Shown here piece after piece: positions 28,901-40,900 of a stretch of DNA of 64,000 nt. Each line of letters begins with the position of its first letter. Position 1 is the first letter of the stretch. Both the position numbers and the translations under genes were made by a program. Below the pieces are notes generated by a model that was given only the letters and a program-made list of their open reading frames with translations, made no database searches and was not told the origin of the DNA. Source of the DNA: Penelope pileata. Lineage: Eukaryota > Chordata > Aves > Galliformes > Cracidae. The stretch covers positions 97,506 through 161,505 of the forward strand of contig WBMW01000427.1 of the NCBI GenBank assembly GCA_013396635.1, written 5' to 3'.

Positions 28901-31900
28901 AAAATGTAGCAACGTATTGGTAGGAAGGTTCAACCTCTGCTGTGCCACTAACATCCACCTCTGATGTCATGGGCCAACATAATAAAACAGGAGACGCTAC
29001 TTTTGTAGCAGACCTCGTATTACCAGTAGGATTTGCAACATTCTCATTTTTTGTAGTCAGCTGGACAACTGGTAAACTGGATGACTGTTTCAGAGTGTTT
29101 GTGGTGTTGTCCATACTCCAAAGAAAATCATTGTCATAATGTTCTTTTGTCACTACCTCTTTTGTTGCTTTTTCTTACACTTTAGATAACTGGGGTTAAT
29201 TTCTAATTTCTACCACATAACAAAGGTTTAGAATTCTGAGTAAAAACAGTTATGAGAAATTTAATATCTTGCAAAAGCATTTAACATTGCTAAGGCTGAT
29301 TTCTTTTTTTTATTATTATTATTATTTTTTTTTTAATATATCTCAGTATTTGTTACATTCAAATTTTCTCTGAAACGTCAATCTTATAGAATACGGGAGA
29401 GCTAAAGCCAGGCAATTATCTTCTGGAAAATTTAAGAGCAAATATAAATTGATTCTTCTAGTGTTTTGGTATTAGACATCCTTAATCATCATTGTGTGTA
29501 TTTTGCTGTGTTCTTAAAGTTATACATATCATATTGCATAAAGAAGTTCAATAACTTGTTTTAGGTAAGACTTGCATGGCTGAAAATCTGGTGACAATTA
29601 TGATGTAAGGAGATAACAGGATAATTTTTGAGTGTGTACATGCATTCATAGAGATGAGGGGAAAATTGGTGTTGTGTATGAATTTTGTTACTCAAAAGGT
29701 AGATTATTTAGCCCACAGCAATACTGAACATGCTATAACATTAAGTGTGCTGGAATTTAACAAGCTGCTTGATTGTTGAAATTAGAATGATGGTTGATTG
29801 CCTCAGAACTAGTATCTATTTCTTTAGCTGCATTAAATTTATAGTCTTTCATTGCTGTTGGTTAGTTGTGTGAAATTCTTATAAGGTTGGGATGATAATG
29901 TCTGGAGAAGAAAATCTCAGGTGACATTTATTTGAATTGGATTATAGAATGAAAGGAATGCAGATTTGACACTTGCCTTCTCAGTGTATGATTATGTTAT
30001 ACTCCTGAATGTTTACGGAAAGTTTAGTAAAACTCTTGGATTTTTACAGAGATGATGATTACTTTGGTGCTTTTCTGTTGTCACAAAGCTTGCGTAAAAA
30101 AATTATCTTTTCTTCTCTAGGGATTTTTGGCTAATCAGAAGAGAGCTGAGAACTTGAAAGATCCTTCTGTGCTGCCTGATTTGTGTTTGAGTCATGCAAA
30201 TCAGCTGATGATTATGTTAACTAATCACAGAAAACTGTTAGATATTAAACAGAAATGTACCACTGCCAAACAGGAGCTTGCAAATAATCTACAAGTCAGA
30301 CTGAAGTAAGTTACAGCTTTTCAACTTGACATTGCAAATACCACTCGCATTGAGCCTTTTTAAAAGTGTTTTATAGGGGAAACTTTGATGCATAGAGGTT
30401 TTTCTAAATGGAAGGGAAAATAAAAGTTGAATCACTTGAGTTTGTATGTTAAGTCATTTTTAAGTATGAAATAAAATAGTTTTCTTAGAGTTCACTTGAC
30501 CTTCATATCAATAAAACAGTATCCTTAAAGCTACATTCTCTTCTCCTATCATCAACGTCAGAAGCCATTAGTGCCTTACTTAAAATTTGACTGGCAATTA
30601 TACTGATATTTACAAAGGACTGTGATAAGTATATGTAAAATACTCTTCAGTAGCTTGTGATCATATCAAAGCAAGAAAGCATGCCATTGGTTTGTGATTT
30701 ACTAGCAGTTAATGAAAAATAATTATATTCACTGACAGCAAAACTGGCATAGGCAGTAAGTAGTCTGTATTCCTAATTATGTATACCTAAACTACTTAAG
30801 TTTTATTTAATCTGTAATGTCTGATATATTGGGAAAAAATTAAAAAAATATTTAAAAAAGCAGAATAAGCAGTGCACTAGTGACAAAGATCCTGTTGTGT
30901 TTGTAAAATTAATTACTTGATAAATCAGCATAAAATTTTGTCTATGCAACTGCTTTTAACCCACTGAAAAAATGGCTTTTTTATTTTTTGTCACCATTTT
31001 TCACAAGTAACAAGAGTTAGTATGTAGAAGACAGTTTGACATAAATATATTGTTTTCATTTCCTCTATGTTAAAGTGTTTGTGTAGCTATGCACCTAACT
31101 CATGAGTTATTAGAGGAAAAGACTTGGATCCCTTTGGAAGGAAAAAGCTAATTAGGCAAAGAAAGGGAATGAACGCAAGGAAGGTTGATATGAAGAATAA
31201 AGCAAAGATTTTAAAAAAGAAAAGCAGAACTCTGTATTCTGGGTCAAACCAAATATTCTTCTAGCTTGTCTTCATTAATAGCTGGTAGCAAATGAACGTG
31301 ACAGAAGTCTAGTAAGGGGAAATCTAGTAAGAGGGGGAATCTTTTTTCCTAAGAATATTTACTTACAGAAACAGTTCTTTTGTATTTAAGTGCTGGTGAA
31401 GATTTTTTCCATTAATTCTTCCTTGAATCCACAAGCTCCTAGCTTTTGCAAGTTCAGCGTCATAACTGTTGTATGGAAGAAGTACTTTTGTGCTTGAACT
31501 GGCTGCTTATTGGCTTCATGTAATGTCCACTCTGTTTCTTGTTACTCATTGCTGTGAGAAAGTTAATAGTGAATAGTGCATGTGTTCTCTGTTAGTATAT
31601 GTTCCTAGTAGCTTACTGTTAATTTCTTTGTATTTTTCACTTTACCTTTACTGCAGTTCTTTCAGGTTAAAGATTTTTCTTCGTTACTACAGTGATGTAG
31701 CTCCACCTTATGGCTTCCATGGTGGAAATGTCGCTGTAGTGTTTCCCCTCAAGCACACGAGTTTATCACCTTTTCAGTAGTTAAACTGTGATTCAATTAT
31801 CTGGGTAGTTGTGCTTGAAAATAATGTATTGACCAATGAATAACTTTATATATTTTTCATGAGATAATTGGATGTGTGGTTACACAGAATGGAAATTTGT

Positions 31901-34900
31901 GTGTTAGAGGAGCTGTTATTTGTAATGAATGAGTAGATGGCATGAACTTCCTAAACACTCAGTCTTCCAATCTTATCTCTTTGGCAGTATCCCTTTTAAT
32001 ATTTCTTACTAACACTTTTTATTAGTATTTTTAAGATTTATAAACAAAGACCAGTCTCTTATTTGTTCTGGACGTACCAGCTTCTTTTTAAATTCTTCTG
32101 GAGAAAATTTCATTCTCATTTATTTTAAAGATAGGTATGCTCGGAGTATTACTTACCAAAAGCAGTACCTTAACTCAAATGCTGATAAGTGTTAATTATT
32201 GAACATCTATGGGGGTTTGTTACTGTGAGAAATTAATGGGGAAGGCAACTACTGAATTTTGAATTACTTGGTACTTTCAGATAGCCTGTTGTCCCATGTA
32301 AAATGATGTAATTGTTCAGTTGATCCTGAGATGCTGCTAATTTTGGTGAAATTAAAATGCAGAAGAGATGACTAAGTTGTTATCTTCTAAAGTATAACCT
32401 ACTTTTGTAGGTGGTGTTGTTTTGTAATGCTTCATGCTGACCAAGATGGAGAGAAACTGCAAGCATTGCTTCGTCTTGTAACAGAGCTCCTAGAAAGGGT
32501 CAAGGTTGTAGAGGCTCTCAGTACTGTTCCTCAAATGTACTGTCTAGCTGTCGTTGAGGTTGTGAGGAGAAAAATGTTCATAAAACACTACAGAGAGGTA
32601 AGTAAACAAAATGTCTAGTCCAAACCTTGGTGTCAACATATAAATTAACAACTAACTATGTATTTCCTCTTTCCACAGTGGGCAGGTGCTTTAATAAAAG
32701 ATGGGAAACACCTTTATGAAGCTGAAAGAGCAAAAAGAGAATCTTTTGGTAAACTGTTCAGTAAGTACTTTCTTTTCTGTGAAATCAGGACTATGGTTTA
32801 GTATGACTTCTGTCTTTAGAAGTAGTTAAAATTCTTCCATTATGTTGTAGTTTAAATACTGGTATGATAATTATAATGGGGTTTTTTTTGTTACTTAAAC
32901 AGGAAGCATACAGCATGCCAGATGGTCTTACTGTGAACAACCTTTTTCTACCAAGTCACATTATGATCAAATTAATAAACTATTCCATATAGTTTATCAG
33001 AAATACTGTGACAGTTCTGATTAGTTTAATGCTCCTGAAAGAAAAGATTTCCAGTTATTGCACTTGAATACAGTTTCTGCTTGAACATGTTCTGCAAGCT
33101 TTACTGTTTCTTTGAACATTTCTGAAAACATTACTGAATATTTGGGCATTGGTACAGCTTCCTCTGTACTTCAGAAAAACAAAAGCTGAAGTTACACACC
33201 GAAAACACTTGACCAGAGGTTTAAAAAAAAAAAAAAGTTTCTGATAAAAGAAATCTGATTTTTTTTTTTTTAATGCAAAGTCTGCAACTTATGTTCTGAA
33301 TGAACTGCTAAAATAAGAAAATTTAGTAAAAGGTTATCAAAATTTTGGAAAGGGCGTTATAAAGATTAGGAAGAAGAAAATTTGAAAAATGAGGTAAGGC
33401 TTTAGAAGAAGTGAGCAGAAGCAGGTAGAACTTTTCACACTATCCAAGCCTCTATGGTGGATTTTGCATGAGACTGTCACCATTTTTTGTTAAGAAATGG
33501 CATAGTTGGTAATATTTTCAAATTTAGTTCAGCTGTTAAACTGCAGTAGCTCAGTTATTTTCTCTTGAGGCATTGTTTGTATGTTGCATTTATTCCTTTT
33601 AAATAACCATTTTTTCTTTGCCCAGGGAAGTCTTTTCTAAGGAATCGCTTGTTCAGAGGACTTGATTCCTGGCCTCCATCCTTTTGTGTATGTACTTGGC
33701 ATCTTTTCATTCTTTCTTTCATTTTTGTAAACAGCACTTTGGTAAATTAAACAAGGCTTAATTCATGCTGTATGCCTGTCACGTTGCTCTGACAGATGAA
33801 ACAGCTAGACAGTACTATTTTTTGCTATTCAAAATGAATTAACACTGTATTAACACTGTTTCCTAAAATGCATTGTCGTGGGAGAAGAAGTGTCAGCTTA
33901 GTATTCCTTTTTACCAAGGAGTCTGTGGAAATGAGCAAAAAAACCAAAACTGCTATCAATGACCAGAAAACAGAATCCAGGAGGGATAATTTGTTTATCT
34001 AATGCTATATTCTGAGTAACATAGGCATAAAATTCATCATGCAGAAAAAGCAAGTGAAAGATTTTCATATTTTCCTGTAATGACTGGATGAGTGGAATTG
34101 AATTTTCATCTCTTCATTGGCTGATAACATGACAGGGTGAAAAAGTATAGCTGTAATCAAGCATTGCCTATTAACTTTAATTTCTCAGAGATTGGTTAAT
34201 TGAAGTAAAATACTCTGATTCTAATGTAGCTGTCTTATTTTGCCTTGTTTAACCTTTTTAGCTTTACTTTTTTTGTCTTTTTTTGTCCAGTATTTTGAAC
34301 AGCGAACTGAATTAATACTTAACCATCTATTTAGCAGCTCAGTAAATAAAGTTTGTATCATGTCTTATCCCATAACTTATTAAACAAACCACTAATATTT
34401 AGGAAGCTGGTAATAGGAAGGAGGTACTTCTGCCAGGGGCACTATGGATAATGACTATAAACGTAAATTTTTTTTTTTTAGGGCTGTGAGGGTATGGCTA
34501 GACATGATTCCTTTAAAAGGAGAATGAAATCTTATCTTTGGATAAGTTTAACTTACCTGTTATGAATTTTACTCATTTTTGAGTCCTTTAGTTATCTTGT
34601 TATCATCTTCATAACTATGTGTAAATTAATGTCTTCTTAATACAGACAAGAAAACCTCGCAGATTTGACAGTGAGCTTCCAGATATCTCATTAAGTGACT
34701 TACAATTTTTGCAGTCTTTTTGTCCTTCAGAAGTACAGCCATTACTCAGGTAAATCACCTTTTTAACCTCTGTGTGATATGAAAGTAACTTCCCTATCTA
34801 TCCTGCTCCCACTTTGTTCAGCCTCCCCCTTTCCCCCAGTTTCTTTTAAATAAGGAACAGACAGGGATATTTTTTAAACTGGTATCATTCTTAAGCAATG

Positions 34901-37900
34901 CTCTTAACTAACTTACTGCAGATATGTTACTTATATGCTTCACATACCCAAGCTCAGATGACTTGAACTCTATGCCCTATGTATTCTGTATTGAGATGTA
35001 GTGGATGTTAGGCATTGCTGTGATGGTTAATGAGCTTTCAAATTAGTTTTAAACTGGTAGAAATTGGATAGAGAAATGCCAAGCAAGTTAATGAGCAAGA
35101 AATAGGCAGGAGTATGTCTGGTGTCAGGTCTTCTCTAGGAATAGATCTCTCTATCACCATAATCAGGTGCTGTATGTATTGATCATTCTTCTGTTGCAAC
35201 AGAACTGTAGTTAGAGGTTTGCTCAAATTCCGTTGTCCAGCTTCAAGGCTGCAATCCCATGGAGGGTGGTAAGGTAAATTCCAAAGGAGATGGTTTGCTG
35301 TCATTTGTCAGGTTCCCCAACAGTATCGGCTGTTTTTCATCTTTATGTTGTACTGGCACTTTTTTGAATCAGAAGTCCTGGTGATCCTCCTGGTGCTATG
35401 GCTGCTGGAATTAACACTAAGTATGGTGAACTTAATCTGCTTGATAGTGAATTTGCCATAGATCTTGATGCAGCTGATAAACTCTTCTAATTTCTCTTGC
35501 TACACTGTTAAGTTTGCTTCTCATTGATTCTGTAGATAAAATGCAGACAATCATGTCACATATTGCTGATAACGGCATGATTTTGGGGTTTGTGAGAATT
35601 TTACAACCTTCCTAGGAAACTCCCTGACTGAGTTCAGGAAGAATGTTGTCTTGCTGTTAGAAAATCATCTGTAACCAAACTGTTCTTGGTTACAGATGTA
35701 GTGACATAGCTTTCCACTTGGTGGCAATAGAGGTGGGATTATGTCATGTTCACCCTGGCTTCCAGGTTCAGACATACATTTGGTGGCTATATTGCTGACA
35801 GTGGAGGACTTGTAACTTGAATGGGCCAGGCTTCACACACCTTTATAGATGATGAGCTTCAGAACAAACTTTAGAGCAGCAATCTCTTTGATATTTTCAT
35901 TGAACTTCTTAAAAGAAAACAGTTGGCTAACTAGCAGGCTGAGACTGAGCATGGAATTATTCTCTTACCGCCACTGATTCCCTGAGCTGCACAATTAAAA
36001 TGTTGCCTCTATTTGCTTATAGTGTTTTAGTCCTCTCAACTTCTAAGTTTAAGCAATTACTGAAATCTTAATTCTATAAAAATATGCTAGATGCCACAGG
36101 CCATATATTTGGAATACAGAATCCAAAATGCAGTGAAATATAATGTGCTTTTATTGTATTGTTAGTCTAAATGAACTCCTGCTTCATGACTTCCAGACAA
36201 ATTAAATGTTCTTGAAGTACGAGCTCTCAAGAAAAATGAAATAAATTTTACTTTTCCAAAGGTTTAGGTTTAATTGAAATCTTACTTTGCAACACTTGCA
36301 ATGTGATCACAGGGCATTGTTCAGTTTGGTCAATGATAGGTAGACTACATTAAAACAATAGTACAGAATTAATTGCTACTTCAAAGGAAGAGCTGGATTG
36401 GAGAGAATCCAACTGAAGTCATTTACAGTCATAAGTGCTTCAGTTACAGATCTAATCACCATCAGTTCTCTTCTGTTAGTGTGTGTTGTTGTAACTCTGA
36501 GTACTATTGGTAAATGTTTTCCTCAGAAGGAAAGACTTGGTTATATTACTTCCCCATCATTGTGTTTACCATTATGTAATCCTTAGGAGCTCTTGAGTTC
36601 CTATTTTAAAGCACAAATACCAGGTATTTTTGTGGATTTTCCAAGTAAAATAAGTGAAATGAAAAAAATATAAACTTTATACAGAGAGAAACTTAGTCTC
36701 ATTGGAATATCTACATAATAACTTAATATGTTTGAATATTAGATGTTACAATATGGAAAAAAGATTTAATCCTGTATTGTTTTTCAGGGTTCCGATACTT
36801 TGTGACTTTGAACCTCTTCACCAGCATGTACGTGCTCTGCATAATCTGGTAAAAGCAGCCCAGAGTTTGGATGAAATGTCACAAACCATTACAGATCTGC
36901 TGAATGAACAAAAGGTATTTTTGTTTTTCTTTACGAAGAAAATAGAATATTCTACTGAAAAAGAATAGTGTATTTTCGTAATATTGTTTTAACTGCTACA
37001 GGAAGAAACTGTTTTTCGAGATATGAAGATTAGTTGGTCACAACTGCATAGTAATCACTTCCTTTCTAATGAGTAAAGTGAACCTATTTAGAAAATAGTC
37101 TAAAGATATTAAACGCCTTCTACACATTTATCAGATGCTTATATTCTATATTATTCAGAATTTGTAAAATTATTAAAATAAATTACAGTTTAATGGAATT
37201 ATTCTGATAATGTTTTCCTGCCAGCTTTATGAGCCTCTGCGTGCAGAATGTGTGTATTTTGCCGATATTATTTGTATTTAAGTAAGTTTGTTATTTCTCT
37301 AGAAGTTTTCATTGCTTGAGTCTTTCTGGCACAAGCATATAAGGGAGAATTTAGGACCTCAATTGGTTGTCCCCATTCATCTGAATATTGATGCGTCATC
37401 TACTCCTTTTGTTGCAGTCCAGCTTTTTGGGGAAGAGAAGTGTTATGTGCAGTCCTTCTTTGAGTATGGAAAGAACAGATGGCAAAAAAATTACTTGTTT
37501 CACTCTGCCTGTCAAGCAGATTCTTTCTGCTAGAAAAAATATCAATCACTTTTGGTTGCTTCTCTACATTCTGCCTCTAACTTGCATAATATACCAAATG
37601 AGGTCCTTTTAGCTTCTGATTGTAACCTATCCTGGTGACTTAAGCAATATTTAAAAATTTATGTGAAGTTGACTGCTTCAGATTGAGCTTTTCTAGCAGT
37701 TGAACTTGATAACAAGGAGTCTGGAAAAAATTCTCATCTACAATATAAGTGGTCAGATGCACTTTAATGCTGACTAGAAGTAACCTCATCTAACTGTCTT
37801 CACAATACCCTAGTCCCACTGAAATTTTGTGTATACACTTTGAATGTTATTATTGATGTTGTTATAACTTTGAAAGTTATTGTTTTTACTTTTATTTTGT

Positions 37901-40900
37901 CCTCAAGATTGCGAGCATGTTCAATTTTGAATTAGAAAATTCCTGCTTAAACCAGATGCATGAAGTCCTCTATCTTTTTATCCCTCTGAAACTTGAACAA
38001 GAGATTTACTGGAAGTCTTTGATTTATATAGAATATGAGATTTGGGCTGATTTTTGTTCTGTAATTTAAGAAGGTGTGTCATTTTATAATCTCTTAGCTC
38101 TTTTCTTTTTATGAAGGTAGCTTTTTTATGAACAGCTATTATGAACAAGTGTGTTAAGGCCTTTTCACTATATTAGACAGGTGAAAGGCAAGGAGTGTGT
38201 CTTAGTTTCTAACAGAAGTTACTTCTCTCACAGTGTCTGGTATGAAGTTATGTTTTGTTTTCAGAAGAGAAACAAAACTGATAACACGTGGCAGTGTTGA
38301 ACACAGCCAAGGACATATTTTGTTCCTCAGTGAAGCAGTTAGAAGGCATAAGGAGCCGGGAACTGGGAGGGGACAGGACCAGGGCAGCTGACCCAAACTG
38401 ACCAAAGGGATATTCCATACCATATGACATGTGTAAGTTTATGTGTAAGTTTTGAGAATTCTGGGAGTTTTCTGAATGTATTCTTCCAGCAGACTACCCT
38501 AAGACATGTAGAAGTCCACCCTCAACTGAAAGCATCCTGAAATTTATCTCAGTGATAGGTTTTCTAGGGAATTCATTATTCACTAAAGCTTGTCATAACA
38601 GTGTGAAATCAATCAATACGGTAACTTTTTATTCAAAATGTACGTAACATTGGAATAAGAAACAGAAAAGTTGCCTTAATTGTTCAGTCTTGATCATTTC
38701 TAAAACTCTGAAAATCCATCTACAAATTGGTTCAACTTGTTTATCTGAGAAATTTTATCTGTATACGACTGCACAAAAAAGATGCTTGTTAAATCAGAAG
38801 AATCTATTCTTTCCACACTCTTCTTTTGCTGTGCTTTGACCAGTTTGGGTTCTTGTCTGACTCAGAAATGTCAAACGCCTAGACAGATTTGGATAATTGT
38901 CTCTTTCCTTAGAGTAAATTACATTGCACAGTCAGAGCTGGGACACTCATGATGTCATCTTGAAAATGCCCATCTCTGTATGTCATTTCAGTGAATCATT
39001 TGAACGCTTTTTTTGTATTGAAGCAAATAGGTTTGTTGGAGAGATTTTTCTTTCTCAGCATTATTGTTGACACCTGCTGGAAGACATTGTCTTTTCTCTG
39101 TGTTGCTTTGTTTTGCAAATGGTCTAGAAGTGTCTTTTTTTTTTAAAAATATATACACACTAGCACACGTGCTTGATTTTTGTTAGAATTGTTGAAATGA
39201 TATGAAGTATCATTTTCTTATCCTTAATCTTGCTGGGAATTTACACTACATCATTAGCAAGATGAGTAAACATTAAGTAATAGTCCTCAAAATGCCTTCA
39301 TCTTCACACTTTCTGTGGAAATTTCTGAGCTGTGAGATCTTCCCAGCTTGCTGATGACACAGGCACGGAATGTTGCCTCTGTAGCCCATATGGTATTTGC
39401 TCAGGCGGATCCATTGAACTGTTAGGGATTGTAACTAGATGGTTGTTAAGGCCCCTTCCAACCCTAGCCATTCTAAGTAGATCACTATGAAAGTAGTGCC
39501 TCCTAATTATTTCTGTGGAAACTACAATAGATACAAAAAGCACAATAACACTACTTGATACAGCAAGTTCTCAGCTACAAAACACTGTTTGTCAACAGAG
39601 TCACCACCATTAGCTGTGCATTTTTGCCAGTGATGAACAAGAGCCTGCATGCCATGCTTATAAAAATCTGCATGATTGTCCAGAACATGGCTTGTCTTTT
39701 ACATTGCTGTCACCACTGCTGAAACCACCCACCACCTCAGTGTGCTCGCATCCACTGTTTAGTCTCCATAAACATTCAGCAAACGTCAATGAATGTCAGT
39801 AGGTGTCATTTTTTTCTGCTTAAAGGAATTCAATGACACTTCTTTGCTTCATACACACTTCCATGTCAGACGCCATTTGGTCAGTCTGCCCCTCTGCTGC
39901 CATTTGTTGCCCGGCAACAAAATGGAATAGAATATGGGTGGGAAGATTCAACCTCTACTGCCATACCACCAATGTCTGCCTCTGTTGTGGGCCAACGTAA
40001 TAAAACAGGAGATGTTACTTTTGGATCAGCCCTCATATGCTTCTGGGACCCCAGCCTCCCTTTCAAAACAGGTGGCAACAGAAGCCTGGTTCAAGTTGGA
40101 CTGTGATAGTTTCCCAGGCTCATTGGCATTGCAGCAGTTCAGCTCTGTCTGGTTCAGACACAAGTTCAGCTCCTCTTGCTGTTGCAGTAGAATGGTCTTT
40201 TGGTAGTTGCTCTTGGCAGGAGAGAAAAAGTTATGGCTGCAGCCAGGTGAGCAAAGAGAAGTCAGAGAGGAATTCCAATACCTTATTGTGGATGCCAGTA
40301 ATGTGTATTTTGTGTCCCCTTAAATCTTATTATGCCAAATTTCAAGGTCATGGAACACTAATGATAACATGCATCTTTGTCTGATACATGTTTCTTTTTT
40401 TAATATTACGTGGGAATATTTAAAGAACCATGTTGTTAGTTTTTGTTTAATTTGTTACTATTTTGAAATATGTTTTTAGTGCATTCTACATATTCTGTTT
40501 AATTGCCTAACACCAAAGAAATTACTGTACCCTTTCAATTCTATGATACAAAGTTTAATCAGATCAGCAATTAGGTTAAAGATATCTAGGACAAAGTTGA
40601 GGTGCCAGTAGGAGTGAGGTAAGATGATTAAGGTGTCTTCTCCATGGTTAGCAGGTAATTAATGTGTGCAATCCTGTCGTATTAAAAGTTGTTCTTGTAA
40701 GAGAAGCTGGCCTTTCAAATGAGATTATGAATCTACTGTTTGTTCTAGTTGAGTTCAAAATTCAGTGCTGTTTGTAATCCTTCAAAGAATTGCCCCATTC
40801 CTTGTCCATGAGTTTATCTAGCAACATAACTGGAACAAGGTGTGTAATCCAGCAACACCTCAGAACTTAAACATTAGCTTTACTTCTCTGTCTCTTCTTC

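Larger units (their letters stand above)
24932..30120 (+). other. RB1CC1: Intron 6 (5.2 kb), repeat-rich
   Basis: It holds a (TG)10 microsatellite at 24973-24992, a C run at 26891-26902, an antisense CR1 fragment (27385-28494), an abutting mariner derivative (28495-29021) and a TTA/T tract at 29304-29334. The remainder is AT-rich and unassigned. Confidence 0.85.

Noticed and set aside
28659..29153. Frames of 65-94 codons
   Set aside because: Fall mostly within the decayed mariner derivative.
36915..36920. GTATTT donor as a possible U12-type intron
   Set aside because: It lacks the GTATCCTT consensus, and no U12 branch motif is evident before 36788 or 44336.
39881..40384. Frames of 65-115 codons
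   Set aside because: Mostly mariner right-end sequence and unassigned flank; no domain visible.
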